Notes: a model not told the origin generated them from the sequence alone. A stretch of 64,000 nucleotides of DNA from Adiantum capillus-veneris (GCA_014529385.2 CM043971.1:52549209-52613208), one strand, 5' to 3'; counted from the first letter of the stretch, positions 42,969 to 53,995 are shown. Numbers and translations are program-made.

Positions 42969-43345
42969 AGATCTCCACCAGCCCAATGCAAGCAAGGCAC
43001 CATGCAATTCAGAAACAAAGAAAGGATCCTCAAGGCATTGTGCCTCTGTGAAGACATGATCGGACAAACATAAGAAAGAAACAATTCACGCGCTTGAAAA
43101 GCTACCGAAGAAGGCTGAGATGGAGAAGCAAACACCTTATGATAATGTGAAACCATAACCTCAGCAAGTTCCCGCTTCGAAGAAGTCCAAGCACCCGAGG
43201 GAAGCATAACCCGCTTAATTGACTGTGAGACCCTTCAATGATGCAGATGCTTAAAAAATTTCTACGAAGCACAACCTTTATGCATAAAATCTTGTTGACG
43301 TGCACGCGTCTGCCATTTAGAAATTTTCCTCTTATCATTTTGGGG
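42969..43345 (-). pseudogene. LINE ORF2 segment upstream of the RT
   Basis: Minus-strand frame: WQTRARQQDFMHKG, a stop, KFFKHLHH, a stop, KRVMLPSGAWTSSKRELAEV followed by MVSHYHKVFASP, and finally ELHGALLALGWWRS. These are the linker blocks between endonuclease and reverse transcriptase of plant LINEs (w--R-r--wl--Gd--tkfF, hY--lF, el--al). The cut at AGATCT is where the Copia element entered; the next residues SPGWDG are at 37471. The endonuclease half is not visible to the right. Confidence 0.65.
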
Positions 43346-43892
43346 TGATAGCATGAAAAGGTGTTGCAAAAGGTAGTGTCCTTGACACTTCTTGTGTGGC
43401 ACTTATGGATGGTGCTTTAGCACACATTTTTTAGGTTCTTGTGAAGACTAATAATTTTAAGTTTTTTTAAACTTTGCCGCCAACGACTTTAACGATTTCT
43501 TGGCTTTTGTATGTCCGTCTGCCTTTCACACGTGCTGCTGTAGCTGAGTGCCTCTCTCTGGACTGTGAGCTCTCTTTCCCTCTCCCTGGAGTTTGAGCTC
43601 TCTTCCTCTATCTCTGCTTACATGCCATGCAACAATCTACAACAATCTGCCTCCATCTCGTAGGAGCTTTCTCTTGAAGCAAGCAAGCATGGCTTGTGTA
43701 GCCCTCTGCCTCATTAATGTCTACCTGGCTTGATGTAAGCCATATTACAGCTGACAGGTATTGGTGTTGCTGGAGAGAATCATGGCTGGAGAGAATCTGC
43801 AGTAGCAGGGTATTGGTGTGGCTGATCAGATGTGGCAGCAAGAATTTGAACAGCAGCAGCCTTCTCTCTACTCTCAATGTGGATGGTAGGCC
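43346..43892. other. No recognised gene
   Basis: Mixed-composition sequence with CTCTCTCCCT-type words, no domain in any frame. Left flank of the transposase-like gene. Confidence 0.4.
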
Positions 43893-45013
43893 ATGAATAG
43901 ATGCATCAGCAGGTTGGGAGAGGAAATTCAGCACCAACATGTTTGTGAGGGTGAGAATAGCTTGGAAGAGGAGGGGATGTTGCACCAGAGGCACCGGCAA
44001 CCCCACACGAATACACGCACCGATAGGCTGGGAGAAGAAATTCAGCACCAGCCCATGTGTGTAGGTGTGAACAGTTTGGAAGAGGGGAGTGTGCACCAGA
44101 ATCATTATCTACAAAATTTTCAACTTGCAATGCATCCCACATCTACGGAGGCAGCAATTGGACACCAGCAACATCCAAATGTGGATCACATCGGATGGCA
44201 GCCCATGATTGCAGACAATGAGTTTGGTTGCAATGAGCAAGCTTCAAATCCAATGGAGTGGTCTCACTCATCTGAAGATCATGTAGAAGACAATCCAATA
44301 CATGATGGGCTGCCCCCTCATGGCCGCACCGAGTACTTAACTTCAATTCGCCAAGAAGCCACACATAGGATGTGACAGTATTGGGCCATGACAAAACGAG
44401 ACAATTGTCAAAGGAAAAGAGAACGTGATGCATCATGCTTGTCAACGCCGAAAGATATGAGTAAAGTTTGCACAACAATGGTGCTTTGCTGGCAAGAAAC
44501 TACAAAAGCTGTCATGAATTGTGAAGCTAAGAAAGACACCTTTCGATTGCTTTTAGAGAAGCTAGCTTTTCGACGGTTGCACCATGCAGTAGAGAAATCT
44601 ATACTCTTCAACCTACAAGGTACGGTCACCAAAGTCAAAGCATCCTTGTCTGAAGAGGAGCTGAAACTTAATTAAAGGGCTTTATGCATGATGCTACTGA
44701 ATAGCGAAGGGGATCCATCAAGGTCTATAATTAAGAAATTCGGAGATGGCGAGGTTCACAGGGCTGCATCGATGAAATTTTGGAGCAGCTAATGAACGAT
44801 TAAAAAAGGCTGAGACGGGAGCATTTCCATTTGCAATTATGCCAATGCCAACAGCCTCAAAGCCGTTGCATCACACAGGAGATAAGAGACAATGTTTTTG
44901 CTTTTTGGCAAACGGAGACGCGAGTGTCTCCAAACAAAAAGGATGTGTGCCAAAAACGTCTTGGATGAAAATCTTACATTAAGCATCCAATACATTTTCT
45001 TGACGAGTCACAG
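43893..45013 (+). pseudogene. Unnamed transposase family, N-terminal exon
   Basis: Frames at 43893-44375 (160 aa, two repeats of RLGEEIQHQ...NSLEE) and 44388-44675 (KRDNCQRKRERDAS ... TVTKVKASLSEEELKLN) lead to 44880-45013. The last reads NVFAFWQTETRVSPNKKDV, CQKRLG, a stop, then KSYIKHPIHFLDESQ, and ends at a donor CAG|GTATGC. The last block, FW----RvSPn-kdv--kr-g---y--H--h-lde-q, continues in the exon at 46233. The gene is the damaged host of the hAT insertion. I do not recognise a named superfamily. Early frames may be 5' exons or unrelated. Confidence 0.4.
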
Positions 45014-45349
45014 GTATGCTCTGAAAACGCTTGAATTATTTTGTTCTCTTGTATGAAATAGTATAGGTACCATGCGTACATAGGTAGTAACTACATATAG
45101 GTAGTATTACAGCAAGTATAATGTTGTCTATCAAGCCCCAGAGGTGTGTAGGCTCCATAAGGTAATCTTTTCGTACTTTGGGAGGACTAGCATTCATGAG
45201 GGGAGTCAAGTACCTCAAGTATACATAAAAGCAATCAAAGGTGCTTTGGGGCAAGCTGCATAGACTCTTCAATACTACCAAATTTTCTATATGTTACTTT
45301 GTAGGTGTATATTAGCTTGATGATTACCTTGAGTACCTACATGTAGCTG

Positions 45350-46170
45350 ATAGTAATACTTTCTTGTCACAGGGGTTGGTGCTCAAAAGTACCAATGTAA
45401 ACTCATAAGTCCTATGTGGGTACTTTTGGATGACCAATATACATTCAATGGTAGTTTAAAACAACCGTTGTGAACTCATAGGTCCTTTATAACCATGCAT
45501 GTATACTATTAGGTCGTCTTAGGGTACTTGGAAGCTTCAAAGGTACCTTGAGATTAGGTAGAAGCTACCATGAGACCAAACATGTACTTCCAAAATACCA
45601 AATCTAGTTATAAGTACTTTAAAGCCCGGGGAGGTCACTTAATAAAAATATAACCTATCACCTGAGTTCAACAGAAGGGTATTTAAAGTTCTTGAAACTT
45701 ACAGAAATATATATACAAAAGGGCATTATTTTTTCAAATTTGAAAAAAACTTACAGATTTTAAAAGAAAAGGGTACATCATATTCCTAACAAAATTCACA
45801 GATAAGGGGTTTTACAAACATGTCTTGAACGCACGTGATATGGTAGGTTTACACATAGTGAACCCCCCGAGCTTTAAAGGTAGTCTTTGTGGTGCTTATT
45901 AAAGTACCAATTGCAGGGGCTTAGGTACTTTGCATAAATTGATACTTCTTAAAGCTATCATGAGACCAAACATGTACTTCCAAAATACCAAATCTAGGTA
46001 TATAGGTACTTTAGAGGTAGTCTTTGTGGTGCTTATTAAAGTACCAATTTCATAGGCTTAGGTACTTTGTAGAAATCTATACTTCTTAAAGTACCATTTA
46101 CAGTGTCTAAGGTACTTTAGTACCTAATGAAAAGTCTAGGAAAGTACCATCGTAGGTAGCAAATTCAAGT
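45350..46170. repeat. GGTACTTT/AAAGTACC-rich intron with duplications
   Basis: The intron of the transposase-like gene is packed with GTACTTT, AAAGTACC and TAGGTACT. Two blocks are duplicated: GACCAAACATGTACTTCCAA at about 45572 and 45963, and GTAGTCTTTGTGGTGCTTAT at about 45881 and 46016. The same words cluster at 55800-56170 and 58350-58565. Confidence 0.65.
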
Positions 46171-46232
46171 TACAATGACTTTGACCTTGTTTTGAGTACA
46201 TGTTTTGATGAGATTTACTTTTCATTGGATAG

Positions 46233-46670
46233 GTGGATCTCTATAGGAGATTCCAAATGCAGTATTCACACATCAAGATCTCTCTCAGATGTTTTGAAGG
46301 ATTGAAGCCTTGATTTGTTCGCAAGTTGAAGGATAGGTACACTTGCTGCTGTATTCGTCACATACAGATGATATACATCAAGGAAGCATTCAACCAAATG
46401 AGACAAAACAAGATAGGAGTGCACAATGAAGGGTGTGGATGGAGTTGTGATATATGCTTCATAGAAGAGGTCCTAGGAAAGTGTGGAGCTGCTGCGTACA
46501 TGCACAGAAGCATCAACAGCTTGGCTGAGATGGTATTATGTCCAAAGCCAGATGAGTCTACGTTTCATAAACTGTCTTGCTTGAAGGGAGAATGTGATCA
46601 TTGTGGATCAAAGTGGTTAGTGCTCTGTCCAAGAGAAAAATCTGAAAATCTGCATTGCATTTATATGCCC
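46233..46670 (+). pseudogene. Unnamed transposase family, zinc-rich exon
   Basis: Acceptor ttggatag, then VDLYRRFQMQYSHIKISLRC, FEGLKP, a stop, FVRKLKDRYTCCCIRHIQMI, CDICFIEEVLGKCGA and MVLCPKPDESTFHKLSCLKG followed by ECDHCGSKWLVLCPREKSEN. Regular Cys pairs suggest a zinc-binding module ahead of a catalytic core. The frame is broken at ATATGCCC by the hAT element and resumes at 54234 (SVKVFEDVASAIKKARSARI). Confidence 0.55.
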
Positions 46671-46825
46671 GTATAACAAAAATTATACGTATAAAACTTC
46701 AATATATGTCGTATTTCCGAATAATTACCGAATAGCCGTATAAAACCGTTTTCGATCAAGATATTTTTTGATCGAAAAACTGTATATATATACAATCGTC
46801 GCCGTATTCGATCGAAAAGCATTGT
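46671..46825. promoter_or_regulatory. hAT left terminus and subterminal motifs
   Basis: GTATAAC, TTATACG and GCCGTATAAAACCG words, then TTTCGATCAAG, TTTTGATCGAAAAA and TTCGATCGAAAAG. The same CGATCGAAA words are clustered at the other end (54056-54150). Probable transposase binding sites, by analogy with other hAT elements. Confidence 0.5.
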
Positions 46826-46909
46826 GGACTTTTTTGAAGTTTGGAGAGCTTGGAGCTTCTGAGAGTTTGACAGATAGCGACAACGTCTTCGGTTTACAAC
46901 GATTTTCAG
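46783..46909 (+). promoter_or_regulatory. TATA box and likely 5' leader exon
   Basis: TATATATATA at 46783-46792. About 120 bp downstream is a strong donor GATTTTCAG|GTAAAT (GT at 46910). Acceptors ahead of both downstream ATGs (48282 and 49921) suggest this is a non-coding first exon for the plus-strand genes. Confidence 0.45.
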
Positions 46910-46984
46910 GTAAATTTTTTAAATTTTCAGTAAATACTAACTTCTTTTTTGTGTTGTGCTAGACTTGTGTGGTGCACTAGTCTC

Positions 46985-47240
46985 GGCTCTCACCACAAAG
47001 TTGGCTTGCAGGTCGTAGGCCACTTCGTGGTGTGTAGCCATATGGCTCACTCGAGAGGTGTGTAGAATATAGTTTCCTTTCCCGTGGTGTGTAGTTATAT
47101 AACTCACTCCAAGGAAGGCTTAGGGTAAAATTAGATTCTCACTCGTATGGTGTAGTAGTATATCTCTCACCATAGAGATGAGTTAGGATTAGAGGTCGAC
47201 TCGTGGAGTGTAGTAGGCATGATGCTACACCTCTCACTTC
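46985..47240. repeat. Palindrome array, left side of hAT
   Basis: At least four short palindromes spaced roughly 55-60 bp. GTGTAGCCATATGGCTCAC is near 47032, GTGTAGTTATATAACTCAC near 47089, one with arms ATGGTG/CACCAT at 47147-47173, and one with arms GGAGTGTAG/CTACACCTC near 47205-47236. Shared outer bases GTG(A/T)...(C)TCAC. Confidence 0.7.
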
Positions 47241-47249
47241 AGAGTGGCC

Positions 47250-47830
47250 TATAAAATTTACAATCTTAAAGTAAATCATTATTGATTATTCTACGTAGAA
47301 GCACAAAGATTAACGTTCGTCATTTTAAGAGTGTAGAGATGCATACTTTATGCCCTCTTCATCTTAATGCGACTTTCGTTATTTTTGTGCTTCTATTTTT
47401 GTAGTAACATCATTGTTCATCATCAGATGACTTGGTGTTACTCTGAACGTAGATATATACAACAATTGATTTACATTTGAGATTGTTGAGCTGTTTGTTG
47501 ATGGTTGTGTTGTGCGTTCCACACACTCCATTACAAATAGCTTATAAAATTTACAATTTTAGATTAAGTTTTTCTGTCATATGTGTTACATAGAAACACA
47601 AGCGTTACCACTCGTTATATTAAGAGTGAAGAGATGCATATTTTCATGCCCTCTTCATCTTAATGTGACATACTGGTTACTCGTGTGTTTCATATTCCAA
47701 AAGAACATCATTTTTCATCATTAAATGACTTGGTGTTGTTTTGGACGTAAACACATATGATAGGTAACTTACATCTGCAATTGTTAATTTATCCACTGAT
47801 AGTTGTGTTGTGAGTTCCACACACTTTATC
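47250..47830. repeat. Two 293-bp direct units each with a 100-nt hairpin
   Basis: TATAAAATTTACAAT starts units at 47250 and 47543. Each holds a long imperfect hairpin. The first, 47296-47395, has arms TAGAAGCACAAAG and TTTTGTGCTTCTA and an inner stem TTAAGA...TCTTAA. The second is at 47593-47691, with arms GAAACAC and GTGTTTC and the same inner stem. The arms differ between units, yet both arms of each unit still pair, which suggests selection or correction for pairing. Confidence 0.7.
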
Positions 47831-47836
47831 AGGGAT

Positions 47837-47861
47837 TAGATTGATAAAAACTATCAATCTA
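47837..47861. repeat. Perfect 10-bp-stem hairpin
   Basis: TAGATTGATA, five-base loop, TATCAATCTA. Lies in the long first intron. Confidence 0.85.
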
Positions 47862-48028
47862 TTTTACAACAGCATCCAGGACTTGTGCTGAGAATATCTC
47901 ACACTAGCTGAGTTGTTCACATGTACGATTTTCCAACCCTTTAGATGTAATTTCTTTCATCATCTCACACTTCTGCACATAGCAGGGTCCAGTTCTTGTG
48001 CTGAGAGCATCTCACACTCCTGGCCTGT

Positions 48029-48029
48029 T

Positions 48030-48082
<53 letters not shown>
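48029..48082. repeat. (CT)n microsatellite
   Basis: About 26 CT units with one G interruption, close to the 3' end of the first intron. Confidence 0.95.
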
Positions 48083-48083
<1 letters not shown>

Positions 48084-48283
48084 ATTTAATTTTCATGGTC
48101 GATTCGCACAATGTGGTTTTTAATCATAAGATTTTCTCTTTAATTTGCAATTTTTTAATATTATTTAATAAATTTGAATCATCATTTAATATATATAGGG
48201 TTAACACTCATTATATAATAACTATGTTACTATGGTGTACAATCTTTCGTAAGATTCTTAATTTATAATTTTGTCATACAGAT

Positions 48284-49700
48284 ATGGCAGACACGAAACT
48301 AGAGAAACATCAATGAAAGTTCGTATCCGAAGTGATTGTGAGACACTTCCATTACACGTCAGAGGTAGAGATTAGGCGTTGTTTAAACCCTGTCGCTCCG
48401 GAGCATTTTTATCAGCTTACAGAGACTCTAACCAAGTCTATGTTTGAGCAGCTCCACGCAGAGTTTGCACCAGCTATTTTTGACATAGCCCTCCTGACAT
48501 CAGGTGCTTTAGTAAACATGTTCAAACAAACCATTGGACAGATCATGAAAACCTTTCAAGAACTGAAAAATTGTGCAGTTACTTCCTTGCCAAACATAGC
48601 TGAGCGCATACATCTTGCGCAACAGCTTTACACGGAGTTCAAGAGCAAGGAAAAGTTAGAAAGAGCAGCAAAGCGTGCAAGAGTTGAAGCCAGCTCTTCT
48701 GAAGCTGCTGTTGAACCAGAAATCATTCTTAGAATAGATCCTGCAACGTCATCCGTTGTTGCTACATTAGACCTCTCTCTGCTACCACCTATTTTACACT
48801 TTTTACCCGACACAGCCGTCTTCAATATCCAAGCTCCACAGCTGGGAGAGGGAAGATGGGCACATGTGAAGCGTGTGGGTATCACACATCCCGCTTTCAA
48901 AGATCAAGTGTATGCTGCAAAAGTGTTCAAAGTACACTTACATGGGCCCACCATGGAGCAACAGGTCAAAGACGAAGCAACAATTTTGGATATTTCACAT
49001 CGAGGTATTATCTACCCTCTTTCCATGGTGCGCCACGTGGAGCGACCAATGCTCATTTCACGATTTTGGAATGGCGGCCATGTGGAGCAATGGATCAAAG
49101 AATGTACTGCAGACGGCAGCCAGCCTATCATTCGCGATTACGTACTCACTACAGGAACAATAGAGCTATTCCAGGAGAATATTTTGCAGATCATCAATGC
49201 TCTCCTCCAAACTCTGAAGTATATACATACGCATAACTACCTCCACAATGATCTACACTCTCGGAATATGATTTTGCATTTTGGCGAAAAAGGCGTTTAC
49301 GCTGGCATTGTGGATTGGGGTTCATGCACCAAAACAAATACGAAAACCGGTTTTCCTCCTCTATGCGATATGCAGATAGAAACTAGAAAACAATATGAGA
49401 GATATTATCCATGGGCAACCCCCGAATGTATATCTAGTAATCCTCCCTCCTGGACCAAAGCTATGGATATTTATTCCATGTGTCAATACATGTAAACGCA
49501 TTTTGAAGTGCTTACCAGAGCCCCAAGAACAAAGCAAGAGGTATTTTTTTGAGTAATGTACTTGCTCATCTTGAAACCGGCAAGCGCCAAAACCCCAAAA
49601 CCCGGCCTAATGCTTTTGATCTCTCCTTATGTTTAAATGGTGCCCATAGAGTGGGTTACAACATTGTAATGACATTTGGCTTACGACCAGCTGATGATTA
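48284..49700 (+). pseudogene. Protein-kinase-like gene inside hAT element
   Basis: ATG at 48284, two bases after acceptor tcatacag. The frame is interrupted by TGA at 48314 and TAA at 49493, with a further stop/frame change near 49550. The longest open part is 48332-49495 (387 aa). The N-terminal 180 residues are helical with no known domain. Kinase landmarks follow: glycine loop LGEGRWAHVKRV, VAIK-like YAAKVFK, helix-C Glu in DEATIL, catalytic loop HNDLHSRNMIL, metal-binding IVDWGS in place of DFG, WATPE for APE, and MDIYSMCQYM for the F helix. Past the TAA the C-lobe continues (THFEVLTRAP, later KTRPNAFDLS). The catalytic Asp, Asn and metal-binding Asp are present, so the ancestor was probably active. 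The substrate is unknown. A first exon at 46820-46909 is likely. Confidence 0.7.
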
Positions 49701-49788
49701 ATGAAAACACAAGTCTCGTGATTTCATCATTGTTTTACGACCAGCTGATGATTAATGAAAACACAAGTCTCGTGATTTCATCATTGTT
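49681..49788. repeat. 54-bp perfect tandem duplication
   Basis: Unit starts TTACGACCAGCTGATGATTA at 49681 and 49735. It overlaps the end of the kinase frame and lies just before the next gene. Confidence 0.95.
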
Positions 49789-49922
49789 TTACTTTTGGTG
49801 TCAGATTTAATTGTATGTTTAGTTGAACAAAATATCTATGTTTGTCATTCGATATACTGTCCAATGTCAAATTAATTGAATGGGTATTTAAAAGTAATGA
49901 CATGTTCACCTGATATGCAGAT

Positions 49923-50684
49923 ATGGAAGAAGAACTCAACCACGCTGAAGCTCAGGCAATTTTTAAAGAAGAACAAGTTAGATGTGGACAAGAAGATCTT
50001 TCTACTATTGCCAACATTGAAGAAGATGAATCTGAGCTGCAGGGCGAGCCATTAACCCTTAAAGATTGCAAAAAGCTTTGTCCTAATCACTTTGTACGCC
50101 ATCAACTATTTCAAATAAGTGGCAATGCAAAAGATACAGCTCCATTGAAGCTCTCTGATTTGCAACATAAAGGACTGGCATGTGTATTGCTGCAAAGGTT
50201 TATACGACAAGAGAGATGCCTACCAAATAGCAACCAAGTAGCAATCTACTTTATCCAGCAACGCTATGTTCGATATGTTTTTCTGAAGAGAGTGGATTGG
50301 TCAGATAGTCCAGGCACCGCTGGCGTTGGACATGGACGCATTGCAAAAAAGGTGGCAGCACGCAATGCAAATAATCCAATGCCTCCTCGTAAGCGTCCTA
50401 TTGTTTTACTTCCTGAAGAGTCAGAAACACTGACTGAATTAGCCGGCCAAGGACAAGACCTTGCCAGCCAAGGAGAAACACCGGACATGCTTCGTGGCCG
50501 TATTCTTGAGCTTGAAATAGAGTTAAGTGATGCACAAGCAAAGCTTCAACGATATGAATCATTGTATGGACCTTTGCCAGATGATACTACCACTTCACAT
50601 AAAGATGTTGCTCAATCATCCCTTGCGCTAGGAATTACAGATTTTACCATAGACGAACTTATAGCAAATCTATCAAACTCATAA
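49923..50684 (+). CDS. Unrecognised 253-aa protein carried by hAT element
   Basis: Intact frame. ATG two bases after acceptor gatatgcag, in the same atATGG context as the kinase gene. The N-terminus is acidic (MEEELNHAEAQAIFKEEQ ... NIEEDESE). The middle has PLTLKDCKKLCPNHFVRHQL and LACVLLQRFIRQERCLP, followed by a basic segment HGRIAKKVAARNANN. The C-terminus has a short coiled coil, GRILELEIELSDAQAKLQRY. I see no catalytic motif, membrane span or known domain. Coiled coil and charge pattern suggest a protein- or DNA-binding accessory factor; that is inference. It is the only undamaged frame in the element. Possible alternative splice product sharing the 5' leader with the kinase-like gene. 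Confidence 0.6.
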   Translation: MEEELNHAEAQAIFKEEQVRCGQEDLSTIANIEEDESELQGEPLTLKDCKKLCPNHFVRHQLFQISGNAKDTAPLKLSDLQHKGLACVLLQRFIRQERCLPNSNQVAIYFIQQRYVRYVFLKRVDWSDSPGTAGVGHGRIAKKVAARNANNPMPPRKRPIVLLPEESETLTELAGQGQDLASQGETPDMLRGRILELEIELSDAQAKLQRYESLYGPLPDDTTTSHKDVAQSSLALGITDFTIDELIANLSNS

Positions 50685-50951
50685 GTCACTCAGAAGCTTT
50701 TTGTAATCTCAAAATTATATCAAATTCTTTTCGATTGAGTAATTTCCCAGAACCTTGTTGTAATTTCAAACCTACATCAACTTTATGTAATTGTTATTCG
50801 ACAAGATATTATCGGTAGTTTATATTTGAGTGTGAGTGAATATGTGCGTATGAGAGAGAGAAAGAGAGAGGTTTTGATGTGAACGACAACGAGATAACGC
50901 TTTCTTTCATCATATACAAAAACTTGTTTAGTAAGTATTACAATGGTACTC

Positions 50952-52999
50952 TCAAAAATCATCTCCATCTTCAAAAACTGCAACCATATCATCTACTTCG
51001 TCCATATCTGAGCATTTTGAAACTATCTCCCATTCCATATCATCATCATCATCAACTTCTGCAGAAATAGCTTCATGCGTTTGGAAGACTCCATATTGCT
51101 TTTGAGCGGCTCTAGTTGCAATGTTTTGAGGCTTAGTATGAAGTCTGTTTCGCTTTTTAGTGTGCACAAAGTCGAATGCTGACCAGTTTCGCTCACAACT
51201 TCCACTTGATGCAGCTACTGATAAAACTCTAACTGCAATGTGTTGCAACTCCACTTTCTCTCCACCATACTCCTTCCACCATAAAGGTACACTTGTTTTG
51301 CCAATGGCATCTATATGCCACGGATCCTGAAACATACCAGTTCTGTTGGCATAATCTACTCGCTGTGATGAAAAGCTGTTTTTCCATCTTCATGCCCTAA
51401 GAGTTGGGAGCACATTGTTTTGAAGTCGGACATAACTTCTTTGTTGGCAGATTGCTAATTCCTTTGAAACTTAGGATCCAATACAAAAGCCGCACCATGC
51501 AATGGCGTATGCAACTTCACCCAACGCTTGTTAACAATTGTAATCATGGTAGCTTTATCCTTTGCACCAAAACTGACATTTTCTCTTAGCTTACATATAG
51601 CCTCTGACATATACCAGTAGACCCGACCAAAAATAAAAGAATCTATGTCAACTGCTCTCAAAAGATCTACAAATAGCTTTGACACAGTTACTATTCTTTC
51701 TACATTACGCCAAAAGACTGGCGAGTTTACTATTTGCGCACATCGACCAGCTACTTCCTGATAACTTGGATACTTGCTGAGCCATCCATCCCATCTTCTG
51801 TCTGCTAAGGTTTGCATCAATGCAGGCTTCAACTCTTGCAAAGCAACAAGAACATAGTATGCCGTAGCAAACCTTGTCGCGCAAAATATTTGCAAAGCTT
51901 TATTTGGTGACTTGGTTCGAAAAAGAGCATACGAAAATTGATGATCTCTAATGAATTTCACCACATGATTTGCATCCAATAAAGTTTGCTTCACACATGC
52001 CATTTTACCAATATCTTTTAAAAGCAAATTTAAAGTGTGAGCTGCACATGGTACCCAAGAAATCTCCGGATACTTGACTTGAATAGCTCTTCCTGCTCCT
52101 TTGTAGTTGGCCGCATTATCTGTGACAATAGCAGTCACATTCTTTGGTCCACCTGCCTTTGCAATTGCACGCTCATACACCCCTGCTAGGTAGGTGATAG
52201 TCTTCTCTTTCAATGAGCTGTCAATTGCTTCCACGACCATAGCCCCTCTAGGGTTAATAAGCATTACATTGATTAAAGGTTTTTTCTGACAGTTAGTCCA
52301 TCCATCCAATGCTCTGGTGCATCCATATGCTGGAACAAACTCTAGAACTGTGCGTTTGAGAATGGCTTCAGTACTGTCTTTGACTTTATCAAGATATTCA
52401 GTTCGCATCTTGTTATAGTCAGGAAGCACAAATCCTTTTTTGGCTGTACTCATCAAAGCATCTTGAAATATTGGATTGCGCATAGCATTGAACAATATGC
52501 CACACGCAACAAATGCTTGTGTCCATTTTAAATGCAACTCAAGAAACCATTGTTTACCTAATGCTTCTGGCATTGTCTGTCCATTGGATGACACTCTGCC
52601 GGATTTGCTTGTGCTAGTAACTCCTCCTGATGTAGAAGCGTGTCCATGAAGAGGGTTTAATTGAGAACTTTGATCGTTTACTTGAGTGGTACACACCTCT
52701 TCTGTTGCCTCATTGCATACAAATGGTTCAATATTCTCATGAATATCTTTAGAAACATCACCTTTATGTTTAGCTGCAAGAATCAACTTTACTTTGCGAG
52801 AATACATGGCAGATTTTTCATGAATATCTTTTGGTGGTGCCCCGCACTTTTCAACATTGCCAGGGACTTTAAATAAATTCTCTTTAATTCTGGTTGCATT
52901 ACCACTGAACTCGTGGCCACAAGATTTACATTTAAGTAAAGATGTATTTCTCCCAGCTTTCAACTCATGCACATAACTCCACTCTTGTCCTTTCACCAT
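50952..52999 (-). pseudogene. hAT transposase
   Basis: Minus strand. Likely start is the ATG at 52999 (MVKGQEWSYVHEL) rather than 53062. N-terminal BED-type finger: CKSCGHEFSGNATRIKENL then C, with Asn where a zinc-binding His is usual. The DUF659-like RNase H core follows: RALDGWTNCQKKPLINVML, IVTDNAANYKGAG, WVPCAAHTLNLLLKDIGKM. The later segment HGAAFVLDPKFQRN ends in a TAG (51455). Reading resumes with KEVMSDFKTMCSQLLG, and after a frameshift near 51365 comes MFQDPWHIDAIGKTSVPLWW. Last is the hAT dimerisation motif SSGSCERNWSAFDFVHTKKR followed by NRL, and an acidic tail. One stop, one frameshift and the His loss make it inactive or nearly so, but decay is slight. Confidence 0.85.
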
Positions 53000-53159
53000 G
53001 ATGCACAAAAGTAATTTTCTAGTAAAAACAAAGTCAATGATCATTTTCATAATCAAAATCAATTAAAACATTAAACTAATTTAACTAACAATAATTGAAC
53101 GAAATTAAAATAATTAAAAACAATGATTGAACAAAAATACAATAATAAAAAACAATACC

Positions 53160-53995
53160 ATTGGATTACATATAAATTGCATCGATTTATCTAAAGTGCG
53201 AGCTTGTAGCTTTAACACATTACGATAATCAATAATTACAATTAAATCAAGTATTAAAATGATTATCATTATAAATTGCTATACATACAAGAGCTATAAG
53301 TGACATTTTTAAATGTCAAAACGATAATCACTTACAATACTTGATAATTATCGTATCTATGTAAAGTGCGAACAAAAAGTTCTTACACTTTACCATAGAT
53401 TTTAAAGCGATTATCTATCTACAATGCGAGCATGTGTATGCTCTCACACAGTACGGTAGATTTTGCAGTCCAAATAAAGATAAGAGAATATCAATATTTT
53501 TGGACATGTTTTTCCTAAATTTTTACTCTAGTGAGAGCATAGCAGTGTGAATAGCTCTACACAAAACGTAAAAATATAATTTTGTTTCATTATAATCATT
53601 TTGAAGTGAGAGAAAATCTCTACACATCAAAATCAAACTTTAAATTACATAAAATTAATTTTTATGTAATTATATTTTTAACTAATTATCTCATGTGAGA
53701 GTACACTCTACACACAACGATAATATCTTACTTTTTTTTTATTAGGCACTTCAAGTGTCAATTAATTGAAAACATTGACAAGTGATTCTTATAATTATAG
53801 TTTGTATTAGGTGAGAGATTAAACTCTTCACAAAATACAAACTTTCAACTATTTACTAAGTTTTTCAAAACCAATTCATATATTTGAATCACAAAACTTA
53901 AAATTCTATTGAATTTTAATTTTTATTAAACTCAAATTATTTTATTTTTTTACAAATTACTTTTTTTGATTGTTTGGTGAGAGTACTCACATGGA
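53160..53995. repeat. Palindrome array, right side of hAT
   Basis: At least seven stem-loops spaced roughly 65-150 bp. They include one at 53361-53393 (GTAAAGTGCGAAC / GTTCTTACACTTTAC) and others at 53423-53449 and 53531-53562. GTGAGAGAAAATCTCTACAC is at 53606, GTGAGAGTACACTCTACAC at 53695, GTGAGAG/CTCTTCAC at 53811 and GTGAGAGTACTCAC at 53977. Consensus GTGAGAG...CTCTACAC, resembling the left array. Confidence 0.7.

Noticed and set aside
43893..44375. Stand-alone host gene
   Set aside because: No splice or start evidence as an independent gene; position and decay fit the 5' part of the transposase-like gene, though this is uncertain.
47250..47830. CRISPR array or tRNA cluster from the repeated hairpins
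   Set aside because: Only two diverged units, no uniform spacers, eukaryotic context.
48628..48900. Frames overlapping the kinase-like gene (48628-48900 minus, 48856-49236 and 48873-49163 plus)
   Set aside because: Shadows; only the long plus frame has kinase landmarks in order.
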